A DNA stretch of 64,000 nt from Streptomyces sp. AC550_RSS872 (GTDB taxonomy: Bacteria > Actinomycetota > Actinomycetes > Streptomycetales > Streptomycetaceae), in assembly GCF_019049285.1 (NCBI RefSeq), contig NZ_JAGMUL010000014.1, positions 54,299-118,298 on the forward strand. Direction: 5' to 3'. The notes below the pieces were generated by a model. It saw only the letters and a list, made by a program, of their open reading frames with translations, had not been told where the DNA came from and ran no database searches. The position numbers were made by a program, and so were the translations under genes. Below, piece by piece: positions 1-7,880 of the stretch (position 1 is the stretch's first letter; each line of letters starts with the position of its first letter).

Positions 1-180
1 ACTGAAGGCGTCACACATCTGAACGAAGCGCGCAGCTTCTTCCGACGCCTCGATGTCCAGGACGCCGGCGAGGACCTGCGGCTGGTTGGCGATGATGCCG
101 ACGACCCGGCCGTCGAGGCGGGCCAGCGCGCAGATGATGTTGCGCGCCCAGCGCTCGTGGACCTCCAGGTAGTCGCCGTT
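1..180 (-). pseudogene. Acyl-CoA carboxylase beta-subunit (PccB-like) fragment
   Basis: The minus strand reads as a continuous piece of a biotin-dependent acyl-CoA carboxylase carboxyltransferase subunit, including [15 protein letters not shown] and GRVVGIIANQPQVLAG, the CoA-binding core typical of propionyl/acetyl-CoA carboxylases. These enzymes make methylmalonyl- or malonyl-CoA extender units for polyketides. Homology stops abruptly near 180, where an unrelated gene fragment begins on the other strand, so the N-terminal part is missing. The C-terminal side runs off the window, so I cannot say how much remains there. It lies beside other broken secondary-metabolism genes. The family call is secure; loss of function is inferred from the missing N-terminus. 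Confidence 0.75.
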
Positions 181-182
181 CC

Positions 183-738
183 GGGCGCTGCCGGCCGAGC
201 AGCTGCACCTGCTGCCGCTGTGCCCGCCGAACCGGTACCACGCGCTGCTGTGCGCGTCGGACGCCGTGCTGTCGCTGACCACCAACGCGGTGACGGTGAT
301 CAGGGCGATCCTCATGGACATCCCGGCCATGCTGCTCACCAACCGCTTCCATGTGCCGGACGCGGCGGCGATCGAGGCCGTGGACGGCGAGCTGGGCGGG
401 CTCGGCCCCGCGGCCCGGACCTGGCTCGGGGACACGGTGCCGATCGAGCCCTTCCGGCTGTGGCCCAAGGGCCTGCACGCGTTCATGGAGCCGCTGCTCA
501 AGGGCAACGGCTATCTGGACGCCATCGCGCGCCGTGAACTCCTCGACGAGGAGGGTGTGGTGAGCGGCCTGGAAGCGCTGCTGCACGACCCGGCCGCCCG
601 GGACCGGCTCGCGCAGGACCGGGCCCGCTACGTGGCGGCGACCGGGCCCGCTACGTGGCGGCGGTCGAGGCGCTGCCGCCGACGTACGAGGTGTTCGCCG
701 CCGCCCGGCGGGCGGGCCTGCCGTCGAGGGCCCTGTGA
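183..738 (+). pseudogene. Glycosyltransferase-like C-terminal fragment, frameshifted
   Basis: This is a coding remnant without its own start. It reads [20 protein letters not shown], then [19 protein letters not shown], the kind of donor-binding segment seen in GT-B-like proteins of biosynthetic clusters. The frame is sound up to about 640, then breaks at a 23-bp tandem duplication (618-663). Removing one copy restores the reading frame through [19 protein letters not shown] to the TGA at 736-738. The 5' half is replaced by the carboxylase fragment. The glycosyltransferase assignment is tentative; an uncharacterised natural-product family is an alternative. It is followed 13 bp later by the oxidoreductase remnant. 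Confidence 0.6.
618..663 (+). repeat. 23-bp tandem duplication causing a frameshift
   Basis: Two exact adjacent 23-bp copies (618-640 and 641-663), each starting ACCGGGCCCGC and ending GTGGCGGCG. Because 23 is not a multiple of three, the second copy throws the host reading frame. This is a clear inactivating mutation of the replication-slippage type. Confidence 0.9.
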
Positions 739-751
739 GGGGATGCCGGTC

Positions 752-1215
752 ATGAAGACGCCTGTGCGTATCGGGCTGCACGGTCATGGCTGGTGGGCCC
801 AGCGGTTTCTGTTGCCGCCGCTGCTGGCATCGGACGAGGTCGAGGTGCGGGCGGTGTGCGGTCGCGACGCCGGTCGCGCGGCCGCCGCGGCCCGCGAGAA
901 CGGCATCCCGGAGTCCTTCGACGACCTCGACACCATGCTGGAGAAGACCGAGCTGGACGCCCTGCTGATCGGCTCGTCCCCCGCGGCGCACCCGGCGGCC
1001 GTCGCGGCCGCGGCCCGCCGCGGGCTGCATGTCTTCTGCGAGAAGCCGCTGGCCGGGAACGCCGAGGACACCGCACGCATGGTGCGCGAGTGCGCCGGCG
1101 TACGGACGATGGTCGGTTTCGCCCAGCGCTGGCATCCCGGGATCGGCACGCTGCGGCGGCTGGTCGTCGAGGGTGACATCGGGGAGGTCCGCCATCTGCG
1201 CTACGTCGCCTTTCT
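752..1215 (+). pseudogene. Gfo/Idh/MocA oxidoreductase, N-terminal half
   Basis: The fragment starts at ATG 752, preceded by GAGGGG. It encodes an NAD(P)-binding Rossmann domain ([20 protein letters not shown]), then the family signature [11 protein letters not shown] and [11 protein letters not shown], where the second domain begins. After about residue 155 the sequence switches in frame to an NDP-hexose 2,3-dehydratase tail, so most of the substrate domain is gone. In deoxysugar pathways a Gfo/Idh/MocA 3-ketoreductase acts directly after the 2,3-dehydratase, so a shared sugar pathway is plausible. That role is inferred; other substrates are possible for this large family. Confidence 0.7.
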
Positions 1216-1612
1216 CGCCCGCAGGATCGACGGCGTCCTGCACGTACTGCTGCGCACGACCGTGGAGCCGGGCTGCCGTGACACGGCGGAGCTGGGCCCC
1301 ACGGTGCGGGCGAACCCGCACGACCACCTCGCCTCGGACCGACCGGACGAAGTCCCGCCGTATCTGCGGTACGTGCTCGACGCGCCGCGGGAGCGGATCC
1401 GCTACGACGTTGTCCAGTCCGAGGAGGGCGGCCGCTTCCACCACGCCCGCAACCGCTATGTCGTCGTAGAGGTGGACGACGCCTTCCCGGCCGAGGTGCC
1501 CCCCGACTTCCGGTGGGCACCCCTCGGCTAGCTCATGGAGCTCCACCAGCACAACGGCTACGTCAACATGCAGGCCCGCAGCCTCGTCGCCTGTATGCAC
1601 TCCCTCTGGTGA
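1216..1612 (+). pseudogene. NDP-hexose 2,3-dehydratase, C-terminal fragment
   Basis: In frame with the preceding oxidoreductase fragment, the sequence becomes the C-terminal repeat of NDP-hexose 2,3-dehydratases (TylX3/EryBVI type): [48 protein letters not shown] at 1529-1531 interrupts it; the same frame then continues homologous (HNGYVNMQARSLVACMHSLW) to the TGA at 1610-1612. The enzyme removes the C2 hydroxyl of NDP-4-keto-6-deoxyhexose in 2,6-dideoxysugar biosynthesis. Here the N-terminal half is absent and the nonsense codon truncates the rest, so this is a relic. The family match is strong. Confidence 0.85.
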
Positions 1613-1730
1613 CCCGGCGGGGACCACGCGCCCGCCGGCCCGTCCGCGGACCTTGAGGCGCCCGCGAGCCGACTTCGATCGCCCAGCCCCATCGTGAGGC
1701 TGGGAACCGTCACAAGAGAGGCAGGGTTTC

Positions 1731-1893
1731 ATGTCCGAACAGCAGCCGATCGCCGGCGAGCTGGAGACCGCCAAGCGGGGCGACGGGCCGAGGCGTTGAA
1801 GGCCTACCAGAACCTGCGGCGCATCCTGGACGACGAACTGGGCCTCGAACCGTCGGCCGAACTCCAGCGACTTCAGTACGAGGTGCTCAACTC
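1731..1893 (+). pseudogene. SARP regulator (BTAD) fragment behind a foreign gene start
   Basis: A plausible start (ATG 1731 after AGAGAGGCAGG) begins an unrelated peptide, [18 protein letters not shown]. By about 1783 another frame carries a bacterial transcriptional activation domain: [20 protein letters not shown], then [15 protein letters not shown]. That motif is diagnostic of SARP pathway activators (AfsR/DnrI/RedD family). Only about 36 residues of the activator remain, with no DNA-binding domain. The context is other dead biosynthetic genes, so this is probably the cluster's former regulator. From 1894 to 2042 I see nothing convincing. Confidence 0.7.
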
Positions 1894-2042
1894 CTCCGGC
1901 CCCGAGCCCATGCGTCTGCTGAGGCCGGCACCCATGCGCTGGAAGGCTGCTGAAAAATCTGGTCGAAGGGCTGTGCGGCCGTGGGCCGGGCGCCCCCTCT
2001 GCCTCCATCTGGTGCTGTTCACGGCGCACTTGGTGCCGGCGG

Positions 2043-2453
2043 TCACCCCCTGGCGGCACCGGCTCCCGCCCCGGGGGGCCTGCCGCCCAGCCCCGGGATC
2101 AGCACGGCCGCCACCGCCAGGTGCATCAGAGCGAGGGAGACCCGGGTGTCGCCGTCCATGCCGTCGCCGATGAACGGCAGGAAGGACACGGCCAGTACGG
2201 CACTGGCGACCCCGGTCCAGATGGCGCGGGCACGCCGTACCCCGAACCGCTCCAGGGCGGCCAGCAGTCCCCAGCCGGAGAGCGACGCGAGCAGTGCGAC
2301 GACCGCCACCGGCACGGCGCCGATGTCGAGCGTCTGCTCGCCGTCGGCGATCCGCAGCCGATGCCCCAGCAGTGGGTCCGCGACCAGCCACACCAGGACG
2401 GGGGCCAGGACGGCCAGGGCCGTAACCTTCAGGCGCCTTCTCCGCGCGCTCAC
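2043..2453 (-). CDS. Four-helix membrane protein (DUF6069-like)
   Basis: A 136-residue protein with four predicted transmembrane helices (about residues 9-30, 45-66, 77-95, 105-125) and short loops, resembling the actinobacterial DUF6069 family. Function is unknown. Its ATG overlaps the stop of the upstream TetR gene by 4 bp (ATGA), so the two should be translationally coupled from the TetR promoter. TetR regulators cotranscribed with small membrane proteins often control export or stress genes, but nothing in this protein identifies a substrate. Confidence 0.8.
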   Translation of the reverse strand: MSARRRRLKVTALAVLAPVLVWLVADPLLGHRLRIADGEQTLDIGAVPVAVVALLASLSGWGLLAALERFGVRRARAIWTGVASAVLAVSFLPFIGDGMDGDTRVSLALMHLAVAAVLIPGLGGRPPGAGAGAARG

Positions 2454-3061
2454 TCGGTGCCCCCCGAGAGCGCCCCGTGCAGGAAGAGCTCCGCCAGTTC
2501 CTGCGAGGTCAGGTCGGGCTCGTCCTCCGTACGCGGCTGGGTGAAGAGCAGCCCGATGAAGAGGGCCGCGATCTGCTCCGGCGGCCGGCGCAGGGCGGCT
2601 TTGTCGGGCTCCAGCAGCTCCGCGAGGGCCGCGCGGATAAGGGTCGTCGACTCGTCGCGGCCCGCGCCGCGCACCGTGCCGGGGTGCTTGCCGCCGCCGT
2701 GCCCCAGCGAGCCGATGATCGCGCCAAGCCGGTCCATGTGCGCCTGAAGCGCCTCGGCCGCCTCCGCGAGCCGGTCGGGCAGCGGCTGGGACACGTCGAT
2801 CGCGCCAAGTTCGCGGATCGCGTGCTCGGGGGAGAGCGCCTCCGCGATGCAGGCTTGCAACAGCTCGTCCTTGTCGGCGAAGACGCGGAAGATCGTGCCC
2901 TCGCCGATGCCCGCGGCGCGGGCGATCTTCGCGGTCGTCACGGCGGAGCCGTACTCGGTGATCAGCGGGATCGCGGTCTGGATGATCATTTCGCGACGCT
3001 GCTGCGGCGACATGCCGGGGGCGCGGCGGCGAGTGGTCTGGCTCTCCTTAGGTGCTGTCAT
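2450..3061 (-). CDS. TetR-family transcriptional regulator
   Basis: A 203-residue protein. The N-terminal helix-turn-helix (about residues 20-65) shows the TetR pattern TTAKIARAAGIGEGTIFRVF followed by ADKDELLQACI. The C-terminal half is the divergent ligand-binding and dimerisation domain. Start ATG 3061 lies 15 bp from a strong nested palindrome (3076-3116), so autorepression is likely. It is first in a two-gene operon with the membrane protein at 2043. The ligand is unknown. Confidence 0.93.
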   Translation of the reverse strand: MTAPKESQTTRRRAPGMSPQQRREMIIQTAIPLITEYGSAVTTAKIARAAGIGEGTIFRVFADKDELLQACIAEALSPEHAIRELGAIDVSQPLPDRLAEAAEALQAHMDRLGAIIGSLGHGGGKHPGTVRGAGRDESTTLIRAALAELLEPDKAALRRPPEQIAALFIGLLFTQPRTEDEPDLTSQELAELFLHGALSGGTE

Positions 3062-3075
3062 GACCGCAAGAGTAC

Positions 3076-3116
3076 GGAGTGAGGACTCACTCCGTCAATG
3101 AGTGAGTCCTCACTCC
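3076..3116. promoter_or_regulatory. Nested palindromic operator of the TetR operon
   Basis: A perfect 17-bp inverted repeat: GGAGTGAGGACTCACTC at 3076-3092 and its reverse complement at 3100-3116, separated by 7 bp. Each arm is itself a palindrome (GAGTGAG-GA-CTCACTC), so the site can seat two TetR dimers. It sits directly upstream of the TetR start codon. Confidence 0.85.
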
Positions 3117-3250
3117 GCACACTTTCCCGCACTCGGCGGCTTGTCGATGACAGCCCACCGAGATCCACAACTACGCCAGTCGCCTCAGCCACAGCGGGGT
3201 TGTCGGCAACGCGTAGGAGGCGGGACCGGTCCCGAAGGGGTTCTGGTCAA

Positions 3251-4246
3251 GTGGCGGCTGTGACGGCCAATCGCGAGCAAGAGCCCGGCGAATCGTGCGG
3301 GATCTGTCTACAGCCAGTACCACCTGTTCAGATGGAGCCGAAGCACGAGATCTTGAACGAGCAGTGGAAGGATTCGTCGCCTCCCGGCAACCCGCTCGAA
3401 GACCACGCCCGCAATGTGTTGAGCGCGATGGAGGCATGGCGGTGCGACCGCTGCCGACGCTGGATCTGCAACGATTGCGTCCTGCCCCATGTGATCAGGT
3501 CCCGTGCCCGCCGAATGCGCCATCGAGGCTGCGGGGGTGTGTTCAAAGCGCCGGACGCGCCCTCTTGGATCGGCGTCATCGGCCAGCGGCCCGTACCCTC
3601 TGGATCGTGGAGAGCAAGGTTCGGCATCCGAACGGACTTGAACCCGGGTGTATTGGGCCGCTCAGGCTATGAACCGTTCCTGGGCGGAGAGCTACTCCCG
3701 GCCGGAGAGCTGCGTTTCAGGGAAATCGCGCTGATAGCCGAGGGGATCCGTCAGTCTGCCGGGGTGACGTTGAGTGACGACCAGATGGCCCTGGGGATGG
3801 CCATGTGCGACCAACTGGAGGGCCGGCGCCTACGCAAGGCCCAGCGCACCATCGAGACCCTCAGCGTCCGTTGCACGGATCGGGACCGCTCTCTCGCCGC
3901 CGCACTGCCGGCTTTCCTCTACGCCCGTGGCTTGTACGCCCGCGATATCAGTGTCCATGTCATGGCCCCCACCGAGTCTCGCGCTCGGGAGGATGCTCGG
4001 CTCTATCGCAAGATCGACGGCGAACTCGGCATGCAGGGAGTGGGGTTGATCCATGCCGGCCAGCCACGGGCCAAGCGGGAGGCCGCCTATGCGCGCGGCA
4101 TCACGGTCGGGGAACACCGGGAATTCGAGCGGGATGTGGTCAGACGGGGCGTGGCCGTTGTCCGTGTTGCCCAGTACGGAACCTACATCGACCGCCGCTA
4201 TCCCCGAGTGGCACACCTACCCGACGCCGGCGACGGACTTGCATAG
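3251..4246 (+). CDS. Hypothetical protein with N-terminal zinc-ribbon/RING-like cysteines
   Basis: I take GTG 3251 as start because GAAGGGG precedes it; the frame is open from 3098, but that reach would cross the TetR operator. The 331-residue protein opens with CGICLQPVP, then CDRCRRWICNDCVLPHVI and a later His/Cys (RHRGCGG), a treble-clef or RING-like zinc site. The remainder is helical and charged, without a domain I recognise, ending in a basic segment (AQYGTYIDRRYP). Codon usage is visibly less G/C-biased than the neighbours, suggesting horizontal acquisition. Function is unknown; a ubiquitin-ligase role should not be assumed from the cysteines. Confidence 0.65.
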   Translation: MAAVTANREQEPGESCGICLQPVPPVQMEPKHEILNEQWKDSSPPGNPLEDHARNVLSAMEAWRCDRCRRWICNDCVLPHVIRSRARRMRHRGCGGVFKAPDAPSWIGVIGQRPVPSGSWRARFGIRTDLNPGVLGRSGYEPFLGGELLPAGELRFREIALIAEGIRQSAGVTLSDDQMALGMAMCDQLEGRRLRKAQRTIETLSVRCTDRDRSLAAALPAFLYARGLYARDISVHVMAPTESRAREDARLYRKIDGELGMQGVGLIHAGQPRAKREAAYARGITVGEHREFERDVVRRGVAVVRVAQYGTYIDRRYPRVAHLPDAGDGLA

Positions 4247-4321
4247 AAGATGCGCCATGCTGAAGTCACTGGTCAGGGCGCTCTGGCATCCCGACAGGTG
4301 AGGGGCCGCTCCCGAAACCGA

Positions 4322-4828
4322 CTACGCCACTTGCTTCTTCTCCGCGTAGTAGGCGTAGGCGAAGCCACCGTTGTGCGAGCCGGTCGCCTCGGCCTCGAAG
4401 CTGATGGGGCCAGGTTCGGAGACTTCAATGCTCTGCTGGAAGATCGACCCATCACATGTACTGGTGCGTGCTGCCGACGAAACATTCCTGCCGTTGGCGG
4501 TGAAATCGAAGGCAACCTTGCCTTTACCTGTACAAGTGAAGGCGAATGTCACACTCAGTACATTTTCGGGTGTCGCTGCAACGGTGTTCCCGAGCTGCGA
4601 CTGAAGAGGGCCTGATCCGCTCCCGAGCTCCTCTCGCCCGACGAATGCCTGATCGAGAATCGCCTTTGCTTCCTTGCCGTCCGGAACTGCGCGGGGCGAA
4701 GCCCGACTCGGACGAGGCTTGGGCGTCGACGAGTCGGTCGGCTCACCGGAACCGCAGGCACCGGTGAGCGCCATGGCGGCCACGAGGAACAGCAAAGTCG
4801 CTTTCTGCCGCAATGCAGCTCGCATCAT
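4322..4828 (-). CDS. Secreted lipoprotein of unknown function
   Basis: A 168-residue lipoprotein. From ATG 4828 it has a basic n-region, a hydrophobic core and the lipobox LTGAC, so it should be lipidated at that Cys and anchored outside the membrane. A Ser/Pro/Arg linker follows, then a globular domain with two cysteines (FTCTGKG and TSTCDGS) likely to pair. I do not recognise the fold. The ATG overlaps the stop of an upstream frame (4825-5042) by 4 bp, so it was probably the second gene of an operon whose first gene is now headless. Confidence 0.75.
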   Translation of the reverse strand: MMRAALRQKATLLFLVAAMALTGACGSGEPTDSSTPKPRPSRASPRAVPDGKEAKAILDQAFVGREELGSGSGPLQSQLGNTVAATPENVLSVTFAFTCTGKGKVAFDFTANGRNVSSAARTSTCDGSIFQQSIEVSEPGPISFEAEATGSHNGGFAYAYYAEKKQVA

Positions 4829-5042
4829 GAATTCTGCCGTCCGATCGACATGTCCCCCTTGCGCGGGGCCTTCACGACAATGGTCTCCGCCTTGACGTTG
4901 CAGGGCGCCCCGGCCCAAGTCTTCACGGCCGTGAGCTTCCAGTCCACCTGCCCCAGGACGGCCCGGTAGCCCTTACTGGTGCTGTTCATGTCGGTGACCG
5001 CCTGCGTACCTGTCCAGATCCACGAGTTGCCTACTCGGCGAA
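4825..5042 (-). pseudogene. Headless reading frame coupled to the lipoprotein gene
   Basis: The minus strand from about 5042 is open and protein-like (NSWIWTGTQAVTDMNSTSKG, then VKTWAGAPCNVKAETIVVKA) and ends in a TGA overlapping the lipoprotein ATG. An in-frame stop lies just upstream of about 5042 and no credible start with a ribosome site precedes the conserved-looking part, so the 5' end seems lost. It could instead be a short gene starting at an internal ATG. Family unknown. Confidence 0.45.
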
Positions 5043-5099
5043 TATCTCACGGGTCGCGTGGAACGCCGACTCGGACATGACATGCCGAGGTCTCGGGGC

Positions 5100-5131
5100 G
5101 TGGGCCGGAGTCCAGGAGGACTCCGGCCCAC
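5100..5131. terminator. Perfect 14-bp stem hairpin
   Basis: GTGGGCCGGAGTCC, loop AGGA, then the exact complement. It lies between the end of the ChvE-like gene (5244) and the headless frame, with no T-tract, as is usual for Streptomyces terminators. It is well placed to stop minus-strand transcription from the sugar-binding gene. The rest of 5043-5243 holds no gene I can support. Confidence 0.7.
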
Positions 5132-5243
5132 GAGTTCTGGGACGCCCACGCCCTCCGCAGGGTGCCTGGCCGCACCTACCTCAAGCCGGCCGTCGGCACG
5201 CTGAAAGCCGGCAACTCACGGCCGGCGAACAGGCACCGTGCCG

Positions 5244-6329
5244 CTACTTGAGCTCGTCGGCGGTGAAGTAGCCGTCCGTGACAAGGACGTCGTAGTTGGT
5301 CTTGTCGACGCTCGTGGGCTGCAACAGGATGGCCGGCACGGCCTTGACGCCGTTGTTGTAATCCATGGAGTCGTCCACCCACGGCACCCTGTCGTGGAGT
5401 ATGTCGTCGACCATGGTCGTGGCGGCCTCGGCGAGCCGACGGACGTCCTTGTAGACGGTCTGCGACTGCTGACCCGCGATGATGGACTTCACCGACGGCA
5501 GTTCGGCGTCCTGACCGGTGATGACTGGCAGGGGCTTGAGGTCGGAGCCGTAGCCGCCCGACTTCAGCGCGGACAGGACGCCCCTCGAGATGCCGTCGTA
5601 CGGCGACAGGACCGCGTCGATCCTCTCACTGCGATACCACTTGGTGAGGAGGCCGCTCATGCGCTTTTGCGCGGTGGGCCCGTCCCAGCGCGGGGTGGTG
5701 ATCTGGCGGAGTTCGGTCTCGCCGGACGGGACGACCAACTGCTTTCTGTCCAGATACGGTTGCAGGTGCGTCATCGAACCGTCGAAGAAGTATTTGGTGT
5801 TGTTGTCGTCGGGGGATCCGGCGAACAACTCGATGTTGAACGGGCCTTTGCCGTCCTCCAGGCCGAGCTTTTCGATGATGTGGCGGGCCTGGATCATGCC
5901 GACCATCTCGTTGTCGAAGGAGACGTAGTAGTCGACGTTCTTGGTGCCGAGGATGAGCCGGTCGTAGGAGACCACCGGAATGTCCGCGTCGGCGGCCTGT
6001 TGAAGCACGCCGTTCAGCGACTTGTTGTCGATGGCCGCGATGATCAGTGCGTCGACGCCCTGCTGGATCAGTTTCCCGATCTGTGCGACCTGGACTTTCG
6101 GGTTGTCGTCGCCGTAGACCAGCTTGGTCTTGTACCCCTGGGCCTCGAGGCCCTCGACGACGCTCTTGCCGTCGGTGAGCCAGCGCTCGGAGGACCGGGT
6201 CGGCATGGCGATGCCGACGGTACCGCCCTCGGAACTGTCCTCCGAGCCGCCCTCACTGCCCTCGCCGCAGGCGGACAAGGTGAGGGCGAGGGAGCCGGCT
6301 CCGGCGAGGACGGTTCTTCGATTGAGCAT
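5244..6329 (-). CDS. chvE: Multiple-monosaccharide ABC transporter substrate-binding lipoprotein (ChvE-like)
   Basis: A 361-residue protein starting at ATG 6329 (MLNRRTVLAG), with an upstream GGAACAAG. The signal ends in lipobox LSAC, so it is membrane-anchored outside the cell. The mature part is a type I periplasmic-binding fold of the sugar family: GTVGIAMPTRSSERWLTDG, GVDALIIAAIDNKSLNGVL, IPVVSYDRLILG. Such proteins deliver xylose, arabinose, galactose or glucose to an MmsA/MmsB permease. Neither the ATPase nor the permease gene follows; the next genes are unrelated and a strong hairpin lies downstream. It is thus an orphan that may feed a transporter encoded elsewhere. Length is normal. 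Confidence 0.85.
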   Translation of the reverse strand: MLNRRTVLAGAGSLALTLSACGEGSEGGSEDSSEGGTVGIAMPTRSSERWLTDGKSVVEGLEAQGYKTKLVYGDDNPKVQVAQIGKLIQQGVDALIIAAIDNKSLNGVLQQAADADIPVVSYDRLILGTKNVDYYVSFDNEMVGMIQARHIIEKLGLEDGKGPFNIELFAGSPDDNNTKYFFDGSMTHLQPYLDRKQLVVPSGETELRQITTPRWDGPTAQKRMSGLLTKWYRSERIDAVLSPYDGISRGVLSALKSGGYGSDLKPLPVITGQDAELPSVKSIIAGQQSQTVYKDVRRLAEAATTMVDDILHDRVPWVDDSMDYNNGVKAVPAILLQPTSVDKTNYDVLVTDGYFTADELK

Positions 6330-6814
6330 GGTGCTTGTTCCTTGTTCTTCTCGTCGTTGAGGAGGTGACGGGGTATCAGACGTCAAGGGGAATGCGGTGG
6401 AACGGGCCGGGCAGTCGGCAGGCACGCACGCACGCACGCGGGTCGAGAACGAGGGGAACGCGCCGCATCCGTTCCAGGGCTGTGTCGTGGGTCAGGTCCC
6501 GCACATGGGTGCCGCACAGGTAGATCCCCGGGCGCCCTGGACAGACCGGACTTCAGACAGGGCCGTGCACCGTGACGGGACAGCCTGGCACGTTGTTCGA
6601 GTCGGTGCCGCGTTCCGACCACATGCGTACTGATTCCGGCAGCGCACAGGACACTCGCCTTTCGACGTTCGAAATATAGTCACATGTTCGAAATGCTGGC
6701 GCGACGCTAAGGGGAAGCGGGTGAGGTGTCAACAGTGCGAACTGGAACGGTTACAGAAGGTGCGGCCCAGTGCCTGAAGCGGGTGTCAGCTCGACGAAGA
6801 CGCGGCAACGGCCG
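6330..6814. promoter_or_regulatory. Long leader/intergenic region with GTTCGAAAT direct repeats
   Basis: There is no gene I can support here. A 9-bp direct repeat GTTCGAAAT occurs at 6667-6675 and 6686-6694, 19 bp apart, each holding the palindrome TTCGAA, in the most A/T-rich stretch of the region. It may be a regulator site (ROK or LacI type) for the sugar-binding gene, which would then have a leader of about 340 nt. A short CACG run lies at 6422-6440. Confidence 0.4.
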
Positions 6815-7666
6815 TCACGTTGCCGACGGCCGCGGCTGTTCCGGTGGGACCGACCCCTCGGCGATGGCCATCCACTGGTCGAGGTCGGCCTGCGTGAACT
6901 CCGTCCATGGGGGAATCTCAGGAAGCCGGCGGAGAAGGTCGTACGCCTCCGCGATCTGGGGCCTGCGAAGCACCGGCGAGTGGCAGCCGGCGATGACATC
7001 CGCGTCCAGCCGCTGGAAGTCGTCCACCACTGTCCGGAACTTCTGGCCGTCCAGCAACGCGACCCAGGGCGAGACCAGGCGCCCGCCGAAGAAGAGCCCG
7101 TCGCGAAACTCCTCCGCGGACAGGCCGGCGCTGTCGGGCATGGGAGTGGGAACGTTCGTTGCGAAGGTGTCCACCGCCCACAGGACTTTGGTCTTCGGGT
7201 CGAAGAGAGCACGGGTGGTGGGGTTGTCGTACACCGGCGGCCGTTTGGCGACCAGTGTCCGGTCACCCACATCCACCGTGTCGCCATCGATCATGAAGCG
7301 GCACCGGTTGATCGGCGTCTCCCACTCCTCGGCCATGCGCCCGATCGAGAACCAGGTCGTCAGCAGGGTCGCGTTCGGGCATGCGGCGAGGACCGCCAGG
7401 AGGTTGCCCGCGTGATCACGGTCGTCGTGGGTGAGGAAGACCCACCGCACATCCAACGGATCGACCACGGACCACGCGGCCTCCAGCCACTGCGACCGCA
7501 CCGCCGGTGCCCCGGTGTCCACAAGCACCGGCTCGGCTCCCCTGATCACCATCGAATTCATGGGGAAGTGGCCGACCGGCGGAGCTTCCAGGGCCCACGG
7601 GATGACGAAGGTCTCTTCGGCGATCTTGTGCGGCTGTAGAAGATCAAAAGCTTCCATGGTTGTCAT
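6815..7666 (-). CDS. MBL-fold metallo-hydrolase
   Basis: A 283-residue protein from ATG 7666 with a good ribosome site (GGGAGGC). The metallo-beta-lactamase metal motif is present as FLTHDDRDHAGN (HxDxDH type), followed by VLWAVDTFATN, which supplies the downstream metal-bridging Asp, and a distal GCHSPVLRR. The overall pattern resembles the hydrolase half of flavodiiron proteins and related MBL enzymes, without a flavodoxin domain. It probably binds two Zn or Fe ions in the cytoplasm; the substrate is unknown. It stands alone between a leader region and a lipoprotein gene. Confidence 0.85.
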   Translation of the reverse strand: MTTMEAFDLLQPHKIAEETFVIPWALEAPPVGHFPMNSMVIRGAEPVLVDTGAPAVRSQWLEAAWSVVDPLDVRWVFLTHDDRDHAGNLLAVLAACPNATLLTTWFSIGRMAEEWETPINRCRFMIDGDTVDVGDRTLVAKRPPVYDNPTTRALFDPKTKVLWAVDTFATNVPTPMPDSAGLSAEEFRDGLFFGGRLVSPWVALLDGQKFRTVVDDFQRLDADVIAGCHSPVLRRPQIAEAYDLLRRLPEIPPWTEFTQADLDQWMAIAEGSVPPEQPRPSAT

Positions 7667-7880
7667 CGCTGCCTCCCTCGAACGGAGCTGTGCGGCAGCG
7701 CGCATGCATCCAGTCCAACCCCGTGGTACCGAATCGTCAAACGCGGAACGAACACGCAGGCGACGGATACAGAGCGATGGCCGGCGCCGCCGTCGATACC
7801 GCCCCACCACGAGCCCCACGCCCGCACCGACCTGTGCCGTTCAGCTGTGTCCTCCTTCGCTTCAGAGGCAGGCCGAGACG

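Noticed and set aside
11..2059. Long minus-strand open frame across the graveyard region
   Set aside because: It runs antisense to recognisable gene fragments and has the low-complexity Arg/Gly/Pro look of a GC-rich shadow frame.
3098..3250. 5' extension of the zinc-ribbon gene
   Set aside because: It would start inside the TetR operator without a ribosome site; GTG 3251 has one.
6422..6440. CACG tandem run
   Set aside because: Short simple repeat with no evident role in a GC-rich leader.
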